A stretch of 64,000 nt of DNA from Pseudomonadota bacterium. GTDB taxonomy: Bacteria > Pseudomonadota > Gammaproteobacteria > Acidiferrobacterales > UBA6901. Where the stretch lies: contig JAKASJ010000009.1 of the NCBI GenBank assembly GCA_021819085.1, forward strand, positions 40,804 to 104,803, in the 5' to 3' direction. A program made the translations under genes and the position numbers. The first letter of the stretch is position 1. The number at the start of each line of letters is the position of its first letter. A model generated the notes under the pieces. It saw only the letters and a program-made list of their open reading frames with translations. It made no database searches and had not been told where the DNA came from. This document shows positions 37,034-47,154 of this stretch, piece after piece.

Positions 37034-37753
37034 ATGAAATACTTGGCGACCTCTGTTGCCCTGTGCATTGGTTTACTCTCTGCCAGGGGCGTTAATGCCG
37101 CGCTTGTATCCGCCCTGGGTGGCAAAGTCGTGAATGACACCGACTTCAACATCGCCTGGCTGGCCAACGCCAACTTGGCCGCGACCAACACCTTTGGCCT
37201 GACCTACGGCGTTAACTATGGTAACGATAGCTACGGCAATCCGAGCATAATTGAGGCCGATGGGCTCATGACTTGGGGCGGCGCGCAGAAATGGATTGCT
37301 GCGATGAATGCTGCTAATTACCTGGGCTATAACGACTGGCGCCTGCCCACCACCTTGCAACCGGATGCGTCTTGCGAATATCAGAGCAGTGGAGATTCCT
37401 ATGGCTACAACTGTACCGGTAGCGAAATGGGCCACCTGTTCTACACCGAGCTGGGTGGCGTGGCGGGCAACGACATTACCACCGCGCACAACGCCAACTA
37501 CAGCCTGTTCAGCAACCTCCAGTCCGTCTTCTACTGGTCTGGTACGGAGTACGCACCGGATCCTGCCTTCGCGTGGCTCTTCGGTACGAACGGCGGCACT
37601 CAGGACTACGCCCCTAAAGGCAATTATCTCTATGCCTTAGCTGTTCGCACCGGACAAGTCACCGTCACCCCGTTGCCGACCTCCGCATGGCTGTTTGGGT
37701 CTGGCCTGTTGGTCCTAATCGGACTGGGGAGGCAATCTCAGCTTAACACATAA
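37034..37753 (+). CDS. VPLPA-CTERM (PEP-CTERM type) protein with DUF1566 domain
   Basis: A 239-residue exported protein. The signal peptide is about 1-22 (cleavage VNA-AL). A DUF1566 (Lcl C-terminal-like) domain follows: MTWGGAQKWIAAMNAANYLG, YNDWRLPTTLQP, HLFYTELGG, and FYWSGTEYAPDPAFAWLF. The tail VTPLPTSAWLFGSGLLVLIG is a VPLPA-type sorting signal with a Pro-Leu-Pro motif, a hydrophobic helix and a weakly basic end (GRQSQ). It is the only clear exosortase substrate in the window and is expected to be cut and surface-released by the exosortase at 48570-50150. AAGGAGG sits 10 bases before the ATG. A tandem 22-bp repeat lies upstream. Confidence 0.85.
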   Translation: MKYLATSVALCIGLLSARGVNAALVSALGGKVVNDTDFNIAWLANANLAATNTFGLTYGVNYGNDSYGNPSIIEADGLMTWGGAQKWIAAMNAANYLGYNDWRLPTTLQPDASCEYQSSGDSYGYNCTGSEMGHLFYTELGGVAGNDITTAHNANYSLFSNLQSVFYWSGTEYAPDPAFAWLFGTNGGTQDYAPKGNYLYALAVRTGQVTVTPLPTSAWLFGSGLLVLIGLGRQSQLNT

Positions 37754-37924
37754 TAATTTTACGGACATGATCAAGCCACTCTGTAACTTGGATGCGCCAC
37801 TGCAACATTAGCGATCAGGTTAAGCTGGCGTTGACAGCGAAACCGGAGAGGCGGGTTGCCTGTGTTGATCACCATTCTAGCGTCAGGATCTCCTGTGCAA
37901 TAATAATTAGCGCGAAAAGAAAAT

Positions 37925-38758
37925 ATGGATAAGAGAAGCCGATTGTCGATAAGGCTGGATGCGCTGCAACGGTTGCTGATGAATAATGTTTTTTCCGGCA
38001 CGCTGCCGCTCTATATCGTAACGGAGTACCCAAAATGCGGCGGAACATGGGTTGCGCAAATGCTGGGCGCATATCTCGGCGTGCCCTTTCCCAGAAACGA
38101 GCGCCCGAGGTTCACGAGCTGCATAATGCATGGCCATTACCTCTACACTCCCTTCATGAAGAACGTCTTATGTGTCATTCGTGACGGGCGAGATGTTGTG
38201 GTATCCGCCTATTATCACATGCTTTTCCCGAACGAAAATAACAGTCGGTATCTCGTTGAGCGAACTCGTGGACATAACCCGTTCAAAAATTACGAAAACA
38301 TAACGGAGAACCTTCCTCGATTTATCGATTACCTCTTCACTGCCGAAAACAAGAGATTCATGCATTTCAACTGGAACGAATTCGTGGACTCGTGGACGGA
38401 CAAGCCCAATGCTACTCTGGTCAAATACGAGGACATGCTTCGCGATGCCGCAGAAGCGATGAGGCCTTACATCGAGAAAATGACAGGAAAAGAAGCGGAT
38501 ATGAAGCGATTGCGGGACATTCAGGAAGCCTTTTCTTTCAAGAGACTGTCAAAAAGGGGGGCTGGAGAGGAAGCGAGCGGCAGTTTCCTGAGGAAGGGTA
38601 TTGCAGGTGACTGGAAGACCAAATTCGACAATGCCTCATGCGAAAGGTTTGATTTCTACGCGGGGGCAAACCTGATCAAACTGGGTTACGAAAAAGACAA
38701 GGAATGGATCATTCAGCACCGTATGCTGGATTCAAGGAACAGCACACAAGGCCAATGA
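37925..38758 (+). CDS. Cytosolic-type sulfotransferase (Sulfotransfer_1)
   Basis: A 277-residue PAPS-dependent sulfotransferase without TPRs. The 5'-phosphosulfate loop is TEYPKCGGTWVAQML (about 33-47). The 3'-phosphate site is NVLCVIRDGRDVVVSAYYH (about 80-98). The C-terminal FLRKGIAGDWKTKF (about 220-233) matches the RKGxxGDWK motif of this superfamily. In this operon-like run of EPS genes it may sulfate a sugar of the repeat unit. The acceptor is not known. It differs from the two TPR-sulfotransferases at 0.7-6.9 kb, which belong to another branch. The first ATG of the frame is used, and the following gene starts 117 bp downstream. Confidence 0.85.
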   Translation: MDKRSRLSIRLDALQRLLMNNVFSGTLPLYIVTEYPKCGGTWVAQMLGAYLGVPFPRNERPRFTSCIMHGHYLYTPFMKNVLCVIRDGRDVVVSAYYHMLFPNENNSRYLVERTRGHNPFKNYENITENLPRFIDYLFTAENKRFMHFNWNEFVDSWTDKPNATLVKYEDMLRDAAEAMRPYIEKMTGKEADMKRLRDIQEAFSFKRLSKRGAGEEASGSFLRKGIAGDWKTKFDNASCERFDFYAGANLIKLGYEKDKEWIIQHRMLDSRNSTQGQ

Positions 38759-38875
38759 TGGAAAACATGCGGTTGGCAGGTACATCCGACCCCTCCACAA
38801 CCATGCAGGGGGATACCGACCTTTGCGTGCGCAGGCACCGATCGTACGCAACGTGACTGTCTGGACGCCTGAGCA

Positions 38876-40051
38876 ATGATTTTGGGGATAGATGCGTCGA
38901 ATATCCGTGGAGGCGGAGGACTTACCCATTTGGCGGAAATGCTTCGGGCAGCGCATCCCCATCAACACGGGATCGATCATGTCTGCGTGTGGGCCAGTAC
39001 AGAAACTTTGAGCAAACTGCCGCGCCGGGACTGGCTTGAACCCAGCCACCAGCCATTGCTTGATAGAAACATCTTGTTCCGGCTGTTCTGGCAACGGTAT
39101 CACCTTGGCAAACTGGCTAGAAAACACTGCGACGTCCTGTTTGTTCCTGGAGCGTTGATCTTCTCCCCCTTTAGACCGGTGGTTACGATGTCTCACAATA
39201 TGCTGCCATTCGAGGATCGTGAGCGGGCCCGATACGGGTTCTCATATACCGGCCTGAGGTTGCGCCTGTTGTGCCAAAAACAAAGTCACTCTTTCCGCGT
39301 GGCGGATGGTGTGATCTTTCTAAGTGATTATGCGAAACGGACGATCGAGGCACGACTCGGTTGCAATGTACAAAGATCCGCAACCATACCTCATGGCATA
39401 TCGTCATCGTTTGTCCGCACTCCACGGTCAATGCGCCTGCCGGAAGAATTCACGCCCGAGCGGCCGTTTCGGATGCTATATGTCTCCATAGTCGACATGT
39501 ACAAGCACCAAGACAAGGTTGCCGCCGCGGTCGCGCGCCTGAAATCCGAGGGGCACCCGATAGTGCTCGATCTGGTCGGACCGGCGTACCGGCGTGCGCT
39601 GCGCGTGCTTGATGCCACACTTGCGAAGTTGGACCCGGGACATGACGTTATTCGCTACCATGGCGCAATCGACCACAGCGAACTGCCGCACCGGTATTCC
39701 GAGAGCGACCTGTTCATATTCGCATCCTCCTGCGAAAACCTGCCGAACATCCTAATCGAGGCAATGGCATCGGGCCTGCCAATCGCTTGCTCCGACCGAG
39801 GACCGATGCCGGAAGTGCTTCGGGACGCCGGCTGCTATTTCGACCCGGAGGACAGTGACTCAATCTACCGCGCGCTACGGCAGATGTACCTGGACCGGGA
39901 CGTCCGATGCCGGAGCGCCAAACGAGCATTCGAATATGCGCAACGATACACTTGGGAAGCATGTGCGGACCGCACACTTGCGTTTATTGCCGGCGCTGTC
40001 GCGGCGCGCTCTTCTGTAGAACCAGCCGAGGCCGTCGCCAACGCGCCGTGA
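38876..40051 (+). CDS. Glycosyltransferase family 4 (GT-B)
   Basis: A 391-residue GT-B enzyme opening ILGIDASNIRGGGGLTHLAE. The donor domain has RMLYVSIVDMYKHQDKVAA (about 198-216), RYHGAIDHSELPHRYSESD, and the EX7E element SCENLPNILIEAMASGLPIA (about 283-302). It is expected to add a sugar to the lipid-linked EPS repeat on the inner side of the membrane. It follows the sulfotransferase gene in the same direction and precedes the second AsnB gene after a 398-bp gap. Confidence 0.85.
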   Translation: MILGIDASNIRGGGGLTHLAEMLRAAHPHQHGIDHVCVWASTETLSKLPRRDWLEPSHQPLLDRNILFRLFWQRYHLGKLARKHCDVLFVPGALIFSPFRPVVTMSHNMLPFEDRERARYGFSYTGLRLRLLCQKQSHSFRVADGVIFLSDYAKRTIEARLGCNVQRSATIPHGISSSFVRTPRSMRLPEEFTPERPFRMLYVSIVDMYKHQDKVAAAVARLKSEGHPIVLDLVGPAYRRALRVLDATLAKLDPGHDVIRYHGAIDHSELPHRYSESDLFIFASSCENLPNILIEAMASGLPIACSDRGPMPEVLRDAGCYFDPEDSDSIYRALRQMYLDRDVRCRSAKRAFEYAQRYTWEACADRTLAFIAGAVAARSSVEPAEAVANAP

Positions 40052-40449
40052 CTTACGCCGAATGCAGCCATATCAGCTACTGGCAATGTGGCGATTCTGC
40101 CCTGATTCTGAAGGCCAAGCGGCGACATGTCTCCACAACCCAGACAACTGCGATCAGGCGGCCATGCATCCGGGCTCATCACCGACGTCCGTATTTCGAC
40201 CACTGCTGGATTTTTCCTAATGAACTTTCATCATTTGAACGCACTCGACGTGCAATGTAGAGTTCGGATGTGGCACCAGGACGATTGGAACACAGTCTGT
40301 CTGTAATCCAGTACTTTCAAGCAGGAGAGGTCCAGGCAGGTAGGCCATGATCCGTTTCCACACACTACTCATCGAACGCAACGGCGTGGATTTCCCGCAT
40401 TGCGTTCTCGGGCAGGAACTTTTGCATTTGAACGCTGAGGCCTAATTCG
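40052..40449. other. Intergenic, no gene recognised
   Basis: A 398-bp gap before the second AsnB gene. No frame with motifs or a ribosome site is seen. No promoter or hairpin was identified with confidence. Confidence 0.5.
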
Positions 40450-42366
40450 ATGTGCGGCATTGCTGGGTTCTCCGGGGAGTTTTCGAAAGACCTTCTCGAG
40501 AAAATGAGCCGGAGAATCAGCCACCGCGGGCCTGACGATAACGGCGACTATTTCCTGCGCGACAAAGGAATTGGATTGGCGCACCGCAGGCTTTCGATCA
40601 TCGACCTTTCTCCACTGGGCCACCAACCCATGTGGGACAGAACGAATACGGTAGCCATCGTTTTTAACGGGGAAATATACAATTTCCGGGAATTGCGGGC
40701 GGATCTCGTCGCATCCGGATTTCAGTTCAACAGTCAATCCGACACGGAGGTTTTATTAAATTTATACCTACGTGATGGCGAAATGATGTTCTCACGTCTT
40801 AACGGCATTTTTGCATTTGCCATATGGGATACACGTGATGATTCGTTGTTGCTTGCCCGGGATGGGCTGGGGGTCAAGCCTCTGTATTGCGCCCAGACAC
40901 CAAAGGGCTTTTTGTTTGCCAGCGAACTGAAGGCGCTCCTCGAAGAACCGAGCATAGATCGCAGCCTGAATGATCAGGCCGCTCATTATCATCTTATTTA
41001 TCTTTGGTGTCCTGCACCTCACACCATGCTGAATGGCGTAAGGAAGCTGGAGCCAGGCCATGCAATGGTCGTCAAAGATGGAAGGACAAAGCGCATTTGG
41101 CGTTTCTATGATCTTCCATACGATCAACCAATGAAGCCCCTGGCAGAGGACACAGCCATTTCAATGGTGCGAGGCGCTCTAAGGGAAGCTGTTACCAGAC
41201 AAATGGTCGCTGATGTTCCTGTAGGTGCGTTTCTTTCCGGCGGATTGGATTCGAGTGCAATTGCAGTATTTGCCAAGGACATTGTGCCAGATCGGAAATT
41301 GCAGTGCTTTACCATCGGGTTCAAAGACAAATCTGGAGATGTCGAAGGCATTACCGAAGATCTGCCTTATGCACAACGGGTAGCGAAACACCTGGGCGTC
41401 GATCTCCATACCATTTATGTCGGTCCCGAGATGGCGCAACGGCTGGAAGAAATGATTTACCACCTGGACGAACCCCAGGCGGACCCGGCGCCCTTGAATG
41501 CGCTGTTTATCTGTCAGTTGGCCCGCGAACATGGACTGAAGGTGATCTTATCGGGTGCCGGAGGAGACGATATCTTTACCGGGTACAGACGTCATTATGC
41601 ATTAGCTCAGGAGAAATTCTGGGAGTGGATGCCTGGATGGGCTCGCCAAGGCCTGAGTAAAGCAGTGTGCCTCTTGCCCCAATCCAATACATTGGGACGA
41701 CGCTTTAACAAGGCCTTCCGGTACGCCGGCCTAAATGGCGACGAGCGCCTTGCCAGCTATTTCTATTGGTCTTCCCCGGAAGCGCTCGGGAGCCTGTACG
41801 GTCCGCGACTACGGGATTCTGCGTCCTCCGCTTCCTATTCCGCACCGCTGCTCTCCTCATTGGAAAATCTCGCGGCGGATACACCGAAACTGAATAGAAT
41901 GTTGTACCTGGAAGGAAAACATTTCCTAGCCGATCATAATCTTAACTACACCGATAAAATGAGCATGGCTGCAGGAGTTGAGGCCCGTGTCCCGTTGCTG
42001 GACCCGGATTTGGTCAGACTGGCTGCCCGCTTGCCGCTTCAATACAAGCAAAGGGGCAAAGTCGGCAAATGGATCTTCAAAAAGGCGATGGAACCCTACC
42101 TGCCAAAAGAAGTGATCTATCGCCCCAAATCAGGCTTCGGCGTGCCGCTTCGCCATTGGCTGCGCCACGAACTCCGGCCGGTAGTCGAGGATGTGCTTTC
42201 GCGACACTCAATTGAGGCAAGAGGGTTATTTGATGCAACCGGTGTTCAGGAATTTATCAATAAGGATCGAAACGGCCAGCTCGATGGCACCTATACGATT
42301 TTCTCTATGGTCTGCATGGAACTCTGGTGCAGGATATTTCTCGACAGGAATGGGCTCCGGCAATGA
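40450..42366 (+). CDS. asnB: Glutamine-dependent asparagine-synthetase-type amidotransferase (copy 2)
   Basis: A 638-residue enzyme with the same two domains as copy 1. Cys2 opens MCGIAGFSGEF, with HRGPDDNGDYFL and VFNGEIYNFRELR following. The ATP-pyrophosphatase loop FLSGGLDSSAIAVF lies about 256-269, then ILSGAGGDDIFTGY with the second acidic cluster. It is clearly diverged from copy 1 and not a recent duplicate. Its stop overlaps the methyltransferase start by four bases (ATGA), so the two are coupled. A role in amidating a uronic acid or another carboxylate of the glycan is likely but unproven. Confidence 0.88.
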   Translation: MCGIAGFSGEFSKDLLEKMSRRISHRGPDDNGDYFLRDKGIGLAHRRLSIIDLSPLGHQPMWDRTNTVAIVFNGEIYNFRELRADLVASGFQFNSQSDTEVLLNLYLRDGEMMFSRLNGIFAFAIWDTRDDSLLLARDGLGVKPLYCAQTPKGFLFASELKALLEEPSIDRSLNDQAAHYHLIYLWCPAPHTMLNGVRKLEPGHAMVVKDGRTKRIWRFYDLPYDQPMKPLAEDTAISMVRGALREAVTRQMVADVPVGAFLSGGLDSSAIAVFAKDIVPDRKLQCFTIGFKDKSGDVEGITEDLPYAQRVAKHLGVDLHTIYVGPEMAQRLEEMIYHLDEPQADPAPLNALFICQLAREHGLKVILSGAGGDDIFTGYRRHYALAQEKFWEWMPGWARQGLSKAVCLLPQSNTLGRRFNKAFRYAGLNGDERLASYFYWSSPEALGSLYGPRLRDSASSASYSAPLLSSLENLAADTPKLNRMLYLEGKHFLADHNLNYTDKMSMAAGVEARVPLLDPDLVRLAARLPLQYKQRGKVGKWIFKKAMEPYLPKEVIYRPKSGFGVPLRHWLRHELRPVVEDVLSRHSIEARGLFDATGVQEFINKDRNGQLDGTYTIFSMVCMELWCRIFLDRNGLRQ

Positions 42367-43169
42367 ACACTGGCAAAAAAGCAGTTCACGATTTCTGGGA
42401 CAATGCATCTTGTGGAGAAGAACTTTACCTGACGGGATGGAGCAAGAACGATTATCTGAAGCAGTCCGAAATTCGTTACCGGCTTGAGCCGTTTATTCCC
42501 AAGTTTGCCGAATTTGAGCAGTGCCGGAACAGGAAGGTCTTGGAAATAGGAGTTGGCCTGGGCGCAGATCATCAAAGATTCGCGGAATCGGGGGCCATCC
42601 TGACAGGGATCGACCTGACCCAACGTGCTGTTGATCATACTCGCAGGCGTTTCCAGGCATTTTCTCTGAATTCAGATCTAAGAACGGCCGATGCGGAAAA
42701 CCTACCTTTTGGGGATGAGACGTTTGATCTGGTTTATTCGTGGGGTGTCCTTCATCATTCCCCTGATTCGGCAAAAGCGATCAACGAGGTCTTTCGCGTA
42801 TTGAAGCCAGGCGGCAAGGCCAAAATCATGATTTACCATAAGTACAGTTTTGTAGGATACATGCTGTGGTTTCGCTATGCGTTGCTCAAGCTGAGGCCGC
42901 TTACCTCCCTCCAATCAATCTATAGCAAATACCTGGAAAGTCCGGGCACGAAGGCCTACTCAATGGCGGAAGCAAGAAAGCTGGTCGGAAAATTTCGCTC
43001 CAGCGAGATCAGCACTGTTTTGACACACGGCGATTTATTATCTTCCTCAGCCGGTCAGCGGCATAACGGGACGTTGCTGCGTATTGCAAGACTGATCTGG
43101 CCGAGATGGCTTATCCGCGCATTCTTTGCTAAAAACGGGCTGTTCATGCTGATAACCGCAATAAAGTGA
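42363..43169 (+). CDS. Class I SAM-dependent methyltransferase
   Basis: A 268-residue methyltransferase. Motif I is KVLEIGVGLGADHQRFAE (about 58-75), then LTGIDLTQRAVDHTRRRF. Motif II is FDLVYSWGVLHHSPD (about 121-135), and motif III is LKPGGKAKIMIYH. It is a Methyltransf_11-like protein often found in sugar-modification loci. ATG 42363 overlaps the AsnB stop by four bases and is preferred over an upstream frame start at 42327. The C-terminal part ends in hydrophobic segments (WLIRAFFAKNGLFMLITAI), suggesting membrane contact. The substrate is unknown. Confidence 0.83.
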   Translation: MNTGKKAVHDFWDNASCGEELYLTGWSKNDYLKQSEIRYRLEPFIPKFAEFEQCRNRKVLEIGVGLGADHQRFAESGAILTGIDLTQRAVDHTRRRFQAFSLNSDLRTADAENLPFGDETFDLVYSWGVLHHSPDSAKAINEVFRVLKPGGKAKIMIYHKYSFVGYMLWFRYALLKLRPLTSLQSIYSKYLESPGTKAYSMAEARKLVGKFRSSEISTVLTHGDLLSSSAGQRHNGTLLRIARLIWPRWLIRAFFAKNGLFMLITAIK

Positions 43170-43179
43170 AGCAAACAAC

Positions 43180-45333
43180 ATGAAGCAAATACTGCAAAAT
43201 CTAAAAACCGGCGAAACAACGCTGGAGGACGTTCCATGCCCACGGGTGAAGGCGGGCCATCTCCTTATCCGTTCAACGGTAAGCCTCGTTTCTGCAGGAA
43301 CAGAGCGGATGCTGGTCGAATTTGGCAAGGCTAACATCGTCGACAAAGCCCGGCAGCAGCCGGACAAAGTGCGCATGGTTGTTGATAAAATCAAGACAGA
43401 TGGCCTGCTGCCGACAATTGAGGCCGTGCGCAGCAAGCTGGACCAGCCGTTGCCAATGGGTTACTGCAATGTTGGTGTTATTTTGGAGGTGGGCGCAGGG
43501 GTAACTGGACTTTCCAAAGGGGACCGGGTTGTCTCCAATGGCAAACATGCCGAGGTAGTATGCGTTCCCAAAAACTTGTGCGCCAAAATTCCGGACACCG
43601 TGGATGACCAGGCGGCGGCGTTCACTGTTATAGGAGCCATTGCATTACAGGGAATCCGGCTGGCACAACCATCCCTAGGCGAAACGTTCGTCGTCACAGG
43701 GCTTGGCTTGGTCGGCCTGATGACCGTGCAACTATTGCGCGCGCACGGCTGCAGGGTTCTCGGTATCGATTTCGACCCGCAAAAGCTCGCACTTGCACGT
43801 AAATTTTTTGCCGAGACGGTAGAACTTGCGCGCAACGATGATCCGGTCGCAGCGGCAATGGCATTCTCGCGTGGTCGTGGTGTCGATGGGGTGCTCATTA
43901 CAGCATCCACCAAAAGCAATGAACCGATGCACCAAGCTGCCTTGATGTGCCGCAAGCGCGGCAGGATCGTGCTGGTCGGCGTGACCGGGCTGGAGTTGTC
44001 ACGTGCCGACTTCTACGAGAAGGAACTTTCGTTCCAGGTTTCCTGCTCCTACGGACCCGGTCGTTACGACTCCCTGTACGAAGATGGCGGGCAGGACTAT
44101 CCATTTGGATTTGTGCGCTGGACCGAGCAGCGCAATTTCGAGGCCGTTCTGGACATGCTGGCGGACGGGAGACTGGATGTGCATTCGCTGATTTCACATC
44201 GTTTCGCATTGGATCAGGCGACGAACGCATACGAACTGGTCGGCGGAGGCGGTGCATCTCTCGGAATTCTGCTGCACTACACCAATGCGGCTGAGAATCC
44301 CGGTTCTGGCCTGTTGCAACGGACGATTCAATTTGCCGCACCAGGTCCCGACGAAAAGCTCTCCACGCGGAACACTGTCATCGGTTTTATAGGATCGGGT
44401 AACTACGCAACCCAAGTGCTGATTCCAGCATTCAAGCGGACGCCTGCAAAACTCAAATCCGTGGCCTCAAGCACCGGTGTGAGCGGTGTGCATGCAGGGA
44501 AAAAGTATGGTTTCGAAGAAACAACCACCGACAGCGATACGCTGCTTTCGGATCCGGCAATCAATACAGTTGTCATAACCACGCGACACGACAGCCATGC
44601 TCGATTTGTTATTCAAGCACTAAACGCGGGAAAACACGTATTCGTCGAGAAGCCACTGGCGTTGAACCGGGACGAATTGCATAAAATTGAAGATGTTTAT
44701 GCCGGCCTAGCTACTGGACACTCCGCGCCCCTGTTGATGGTGGGCTTTAACCGACGTTTCGCGCCTCAGGTACAAAAGATAAAGTACTTGCTGGCCGGTA
44801 TGCGGGAGCCGAAATCGTTCATCATGACGGTAAATGCGGGCGCGATTCCGTCGGTTCACTGGACCCAGGACAAGTCGGTCGGTGGAGGCCGCATTATCGG
44901 CGAGGGCTGTCATTTCATTGACTTGCTGCGTTTTCTGGCGGGGTCCCCCATTGCATCAGTGCAAGTGACAGCGGTCGGCGAATCACCAGCCACGGCGATT
45001 CGTGATGACAAAGTCAGCTTCACTCTCGCATTCAGCGACGGTTCGTTCGGCACGGTGCATTATCTGGCCAACGGACACAAGTCTTTTCCAAAAGAGCGGC
45101 TCGAGATTTTCTGCGCTGGCCGAATCCTCCAGCTCGACAACTTCCGGAAATTGAGGGGATATGGGTGGCCCGGCTTCACTAAAATGAACCTGTGGCGCCA
45201 GGACAAAGGCAACGCCGCGTGCGCTGCTGTCTTTGTAGAAGCCGTAACGGAAGGCAGGCAATCGCCAATCCCGTTTGAGGAATTGGCCGAAGTCACCCGG
45301 GTCAGCTTTGATATCGTGGACCTGATCAGTTGA
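43180..45333 (+). CDS. Bi-domain oxidoreductase (MDR-type dehydrogenase + Gfo/Idh/MocA)
   Basis: A 717-residue fusion. Residues 1-370 resemble a medium-chain dehydrogenase/reductase with the Rossmann motif VTGLGLVGLMTVQLLRAHG (about 172-190). Residues 395-715 are a Gfo/Idh/MocA oxidoreductase: VIGFIGSGNYATQVLIPAF (about 396-414), NAGKHVFVEKPLAL with the EKP signature (about 483-496), and MVGFNRRFAPQ. Such fusions are common in EPS loci and typically precede a heparinase II/III gene, as here. They may oxidise or epimerise a nucleotide sugar or a glycan end. The exact reaction is unknown. It starts 10 bp after the methyltransferase stop. Confidence 0.87.
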   Translation: MKQILQNLKTGETTLEDVPCPRVKAGHLLIRSTVSLVSAGTERMLVEFGKANIVDKARQQPDKVRMVVDKIKTDGLLPTIEAVRSKLDQPLPMGYCNVGVILEVGAGVTGLSKGDRVVSNGKHAEVVCVPKNLCAKIPDTVDDQAAAFTVIGAIALQGIRLAQPSLGETFVVTGLGLVGLMTVQLLRAHGCRVLGIDFDPQKLALARKFFAETVELARNDDPVAAAMAFSRGRGVDGVLITASTKSNEPMHQAALMCRKRGRIVLVGVTGLELSRADFYEKELSFQVSCSYGPGRYDSLYEDGGQDYPFGFVRWTEQRNFEAVLDMLADGRLDVHSLISHRFALDQATNAYELVGGGGASLGILLHYTNAAENPGSGLLQRTIQFAAPGPDEKLSTRNTVIGFIGSGNYATQVLIPAFKRTPAKLKSVASSTGVSGVHAGKKYGFEETTTDSDTLLSDPAINTVVITTRHDSHARFVIQALNAGKHVFVEKPLALNRDELHKIEDVYAGLATGHSAPLLMVGFNRRFAPQVQKIKYLLAGMREPKSFIMTVNAGAIPSVHWTQDKSVGGGRIIGEGCHFIDLLRFLAGSPIASVQVTAVGESPATAIRDDKVSFTLAFSDGSFGTVHYLANGHKSFPKERLEIFCAGRILQLDNFRKLRGYGWPGFTKMNLWRQDKGNAACAAVFVEAVTEGRQSPIPFEELAEVTRVSFDIVDLIS

Positions 45334-45415
45334 TGCCCCGCCAGCAGATAAACGATTTGCCCCGGCGTTCCGTCGCCAATTGACCGGCGGACCCGCGGAT
45401 GCGGAATGCAGATCA

Positions 45416-47095
45416 GTGAGCAAGCTGCGGCTCTACCTTAGCACGATGCGCTATCTGAGACCGAAGCAGATGGTCTACTATGCGCTGCGACGTTTCCTGC
45501 CTGTGCACAGGACGGTCAGTCCGTCAGACCCGCCGCGGATGCGATCAGGCATACATGTAAAATGGCCATTTCTGGCCACGCCAACGCGTAATGGCGATTA
45601 TGAATTCTGCTTCTTAAACTATTCAAAGACCTTCGAAGATGGTCATATGGACTGGGCAAGTGCGTCCATGTCCAAACTGTGGCGATACAATCTACACTAT
45701 TTCGACTATGTGAACGATGGTAGCCGATCGGAACAATCTGCCGGCAAACTGATAACTAGCTGGATCGAACATAATCCGACTGACACTGAAGATGCCTGGG
45801 AACCGTACACGGTTTCCCTGCGAATCGTTAATTGGATAAAGTTCTTTCTGAAGACGAGATTGACCGCAAAACTGCCTGATCAGTGGCTGGACAGTCTGTA
45901 CCAGCAGGCGTTCTGGCTGGAGCAGAATATCGAACATCACATTCTGGCGAACCATTACCTGAAAAACGGCAAGGCCCTGTACTTCGCGGGCCTGTTTTTC
46001 GAGGGGCGCGACGCGCAAGGATGGCTGAAAAAAGGGATAAAGATATTATCTGAAGAATGCGATGAACAGATCCTGTCCGATGGCGGGCACTACGAAAGAA
46101 GCCCGATGTATCATTCGATCGTAGTAGTAGATTACCTAGACGTCCTCAACCTCTTGCTGTCGAGTCGTATCAGTGCTGATTCATCCATGGTTGATCATCT
46201 GATTGCAAAGACAATCACTGCGCTGGAATATCTAGATAAGATATGTCTGCCTGATGGAAACATCCCGCTTTTTAATGATTCCGCCTTTGATATTGCTCCA
46301 CCACCTGAAAAAATATTCGACTACGCTTTAGGCGTGATCGGCCATGCAAGAACACCCCATGTCAGAGATCTCTCCGTAACGGTGAAGCCCGAAAGCGGTT
46401 ATTACATTATTCGGAATGACAATGACATGATCATCGTGGACTGCGGCCCTGTCGGACCGGTTTACCAACCAGGCCATGCACATTGCGATACATTGAGTTA
46501 CGAACTATCCATAAACGCGCGGAGAGTAATCGTTGATAGCGGTGTTCATGATTACGAGAAAGGAACTCACAGGACATACGCGCGCAGCACCCGGGCGCAC
46601 AATACCGTGAGCGTGGACAACCACGAGCAATCTGAAATGTGGGGGGAATTCCGGGTGGGGCGTCGCGCAAAACCAATATCGGCATCGGCGCGTCGGTTGG
46701 ACGAGCAGCATGCGCGCTTTGAGGGTTCGCATGACGGCTTCAGACGCCTACCGGGAGCTGTGGTTCATCAGCGCACCGTAGACTATGATATACGATACGG
46801 ATGGACAATCGAGGACAGAGTGATCGGTTCCGGCCACCACATGGTGGAGAGCTTCATTCATTTTCATCCTGATCTTAATGCCACAATCAAAGAAAACAGG
46901 ATTATTTTGGCAGACACGCAAGACGTACCCGTCGCCACCATAGAGGTATGTGACGGGGTGGATATAATGCTGGATAAGGGCTGGTACTTTCCGGAATTCG
47001 GCAAAAAGGTCAACAACATTGTGGTAACCATAAGGGAGTCGGGGAACCTCCCTCTCAGGATTCAGTACAAAATAAACAAGGCATCCGCACGTTAA
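45416..47095 (+). CDS. Heparinase II/III-family protein
   Basis: A 559-residue protein. The helical N-terminal part has LWRYNLHYFDYVNDG, HHILANHYLKNGKALYFAG and DGGHYERSPMYHS, the usual motifs of the alginate-lyase-like toroid. The C-terminal beta-sandwich region begins with VYQPGHAHCDTLSYELSING-like sequence carrying a conserved His, then GVHDYEKGTHRTYARSTRAH. These enzymes cleave uronic-acid-containing polysaccharides by elimination. No signal peptide is obvious. It follows the bi-domain oxidoreductase, the usual partnership. The GTG at 45416 (MSKLRLYLSTMRYLRP) is preferred. A TTG at 45380 would add 12 unlikely residues. Confidence 0.83.
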   Translation: MSKLRLYLSTMRYLRPKQMVYYALRRFLPVHRTVSPSDPPRMRSGIHVKWPFLATPTRNGDYEFCFLNYSKTFEDGHMDWASASMSKLWRYNLHYFDYVNDGSRSEQSAGKLITSWIEHNPTDTEDAWEPYTVSLRIVNWIKFFLKTRLTAKLPDQWLDSLYQQAFWLEQNIEHHILANHYLKNGKALYFAGLFFEGRDAQGWLKKGIKILSEECDEQILSDGGHYERSPMYHSIVVVDYLDVLNLLLSSRISADSSMVDHLIAKTITALEYLDKICLPDGNIPLFNDSAFDIAPPPEKIFDYALGVIGHARTPHVRDLSVTVKPESGYYIIRNDNDMIIVDCGPVGPVYQPGHAHCDTLSYELSINARRVIVDSGVHDYEKGTHRTYARSTRAHNTVSVDNHEQSEMWGEFRVGRRAKPISASARRLDEQHARFEGSHDGFRRLPGAVVHQRTVDYDIRYGWTIEDRVIGSGHHMVESFIHFHPDLNATIKENRIILADTQDVPVATIEVCDGVDIMLDKGWYFPEFGKKVNNIVVTIRESGNLPLRIQYKINKASAR

Positions 47096-47154
47096 GCGAG
47101 ATGCGCACTTAAGCCGGCTTCTATTTTCGCATAGCTGCGCCAAAAAAAGGCCGA

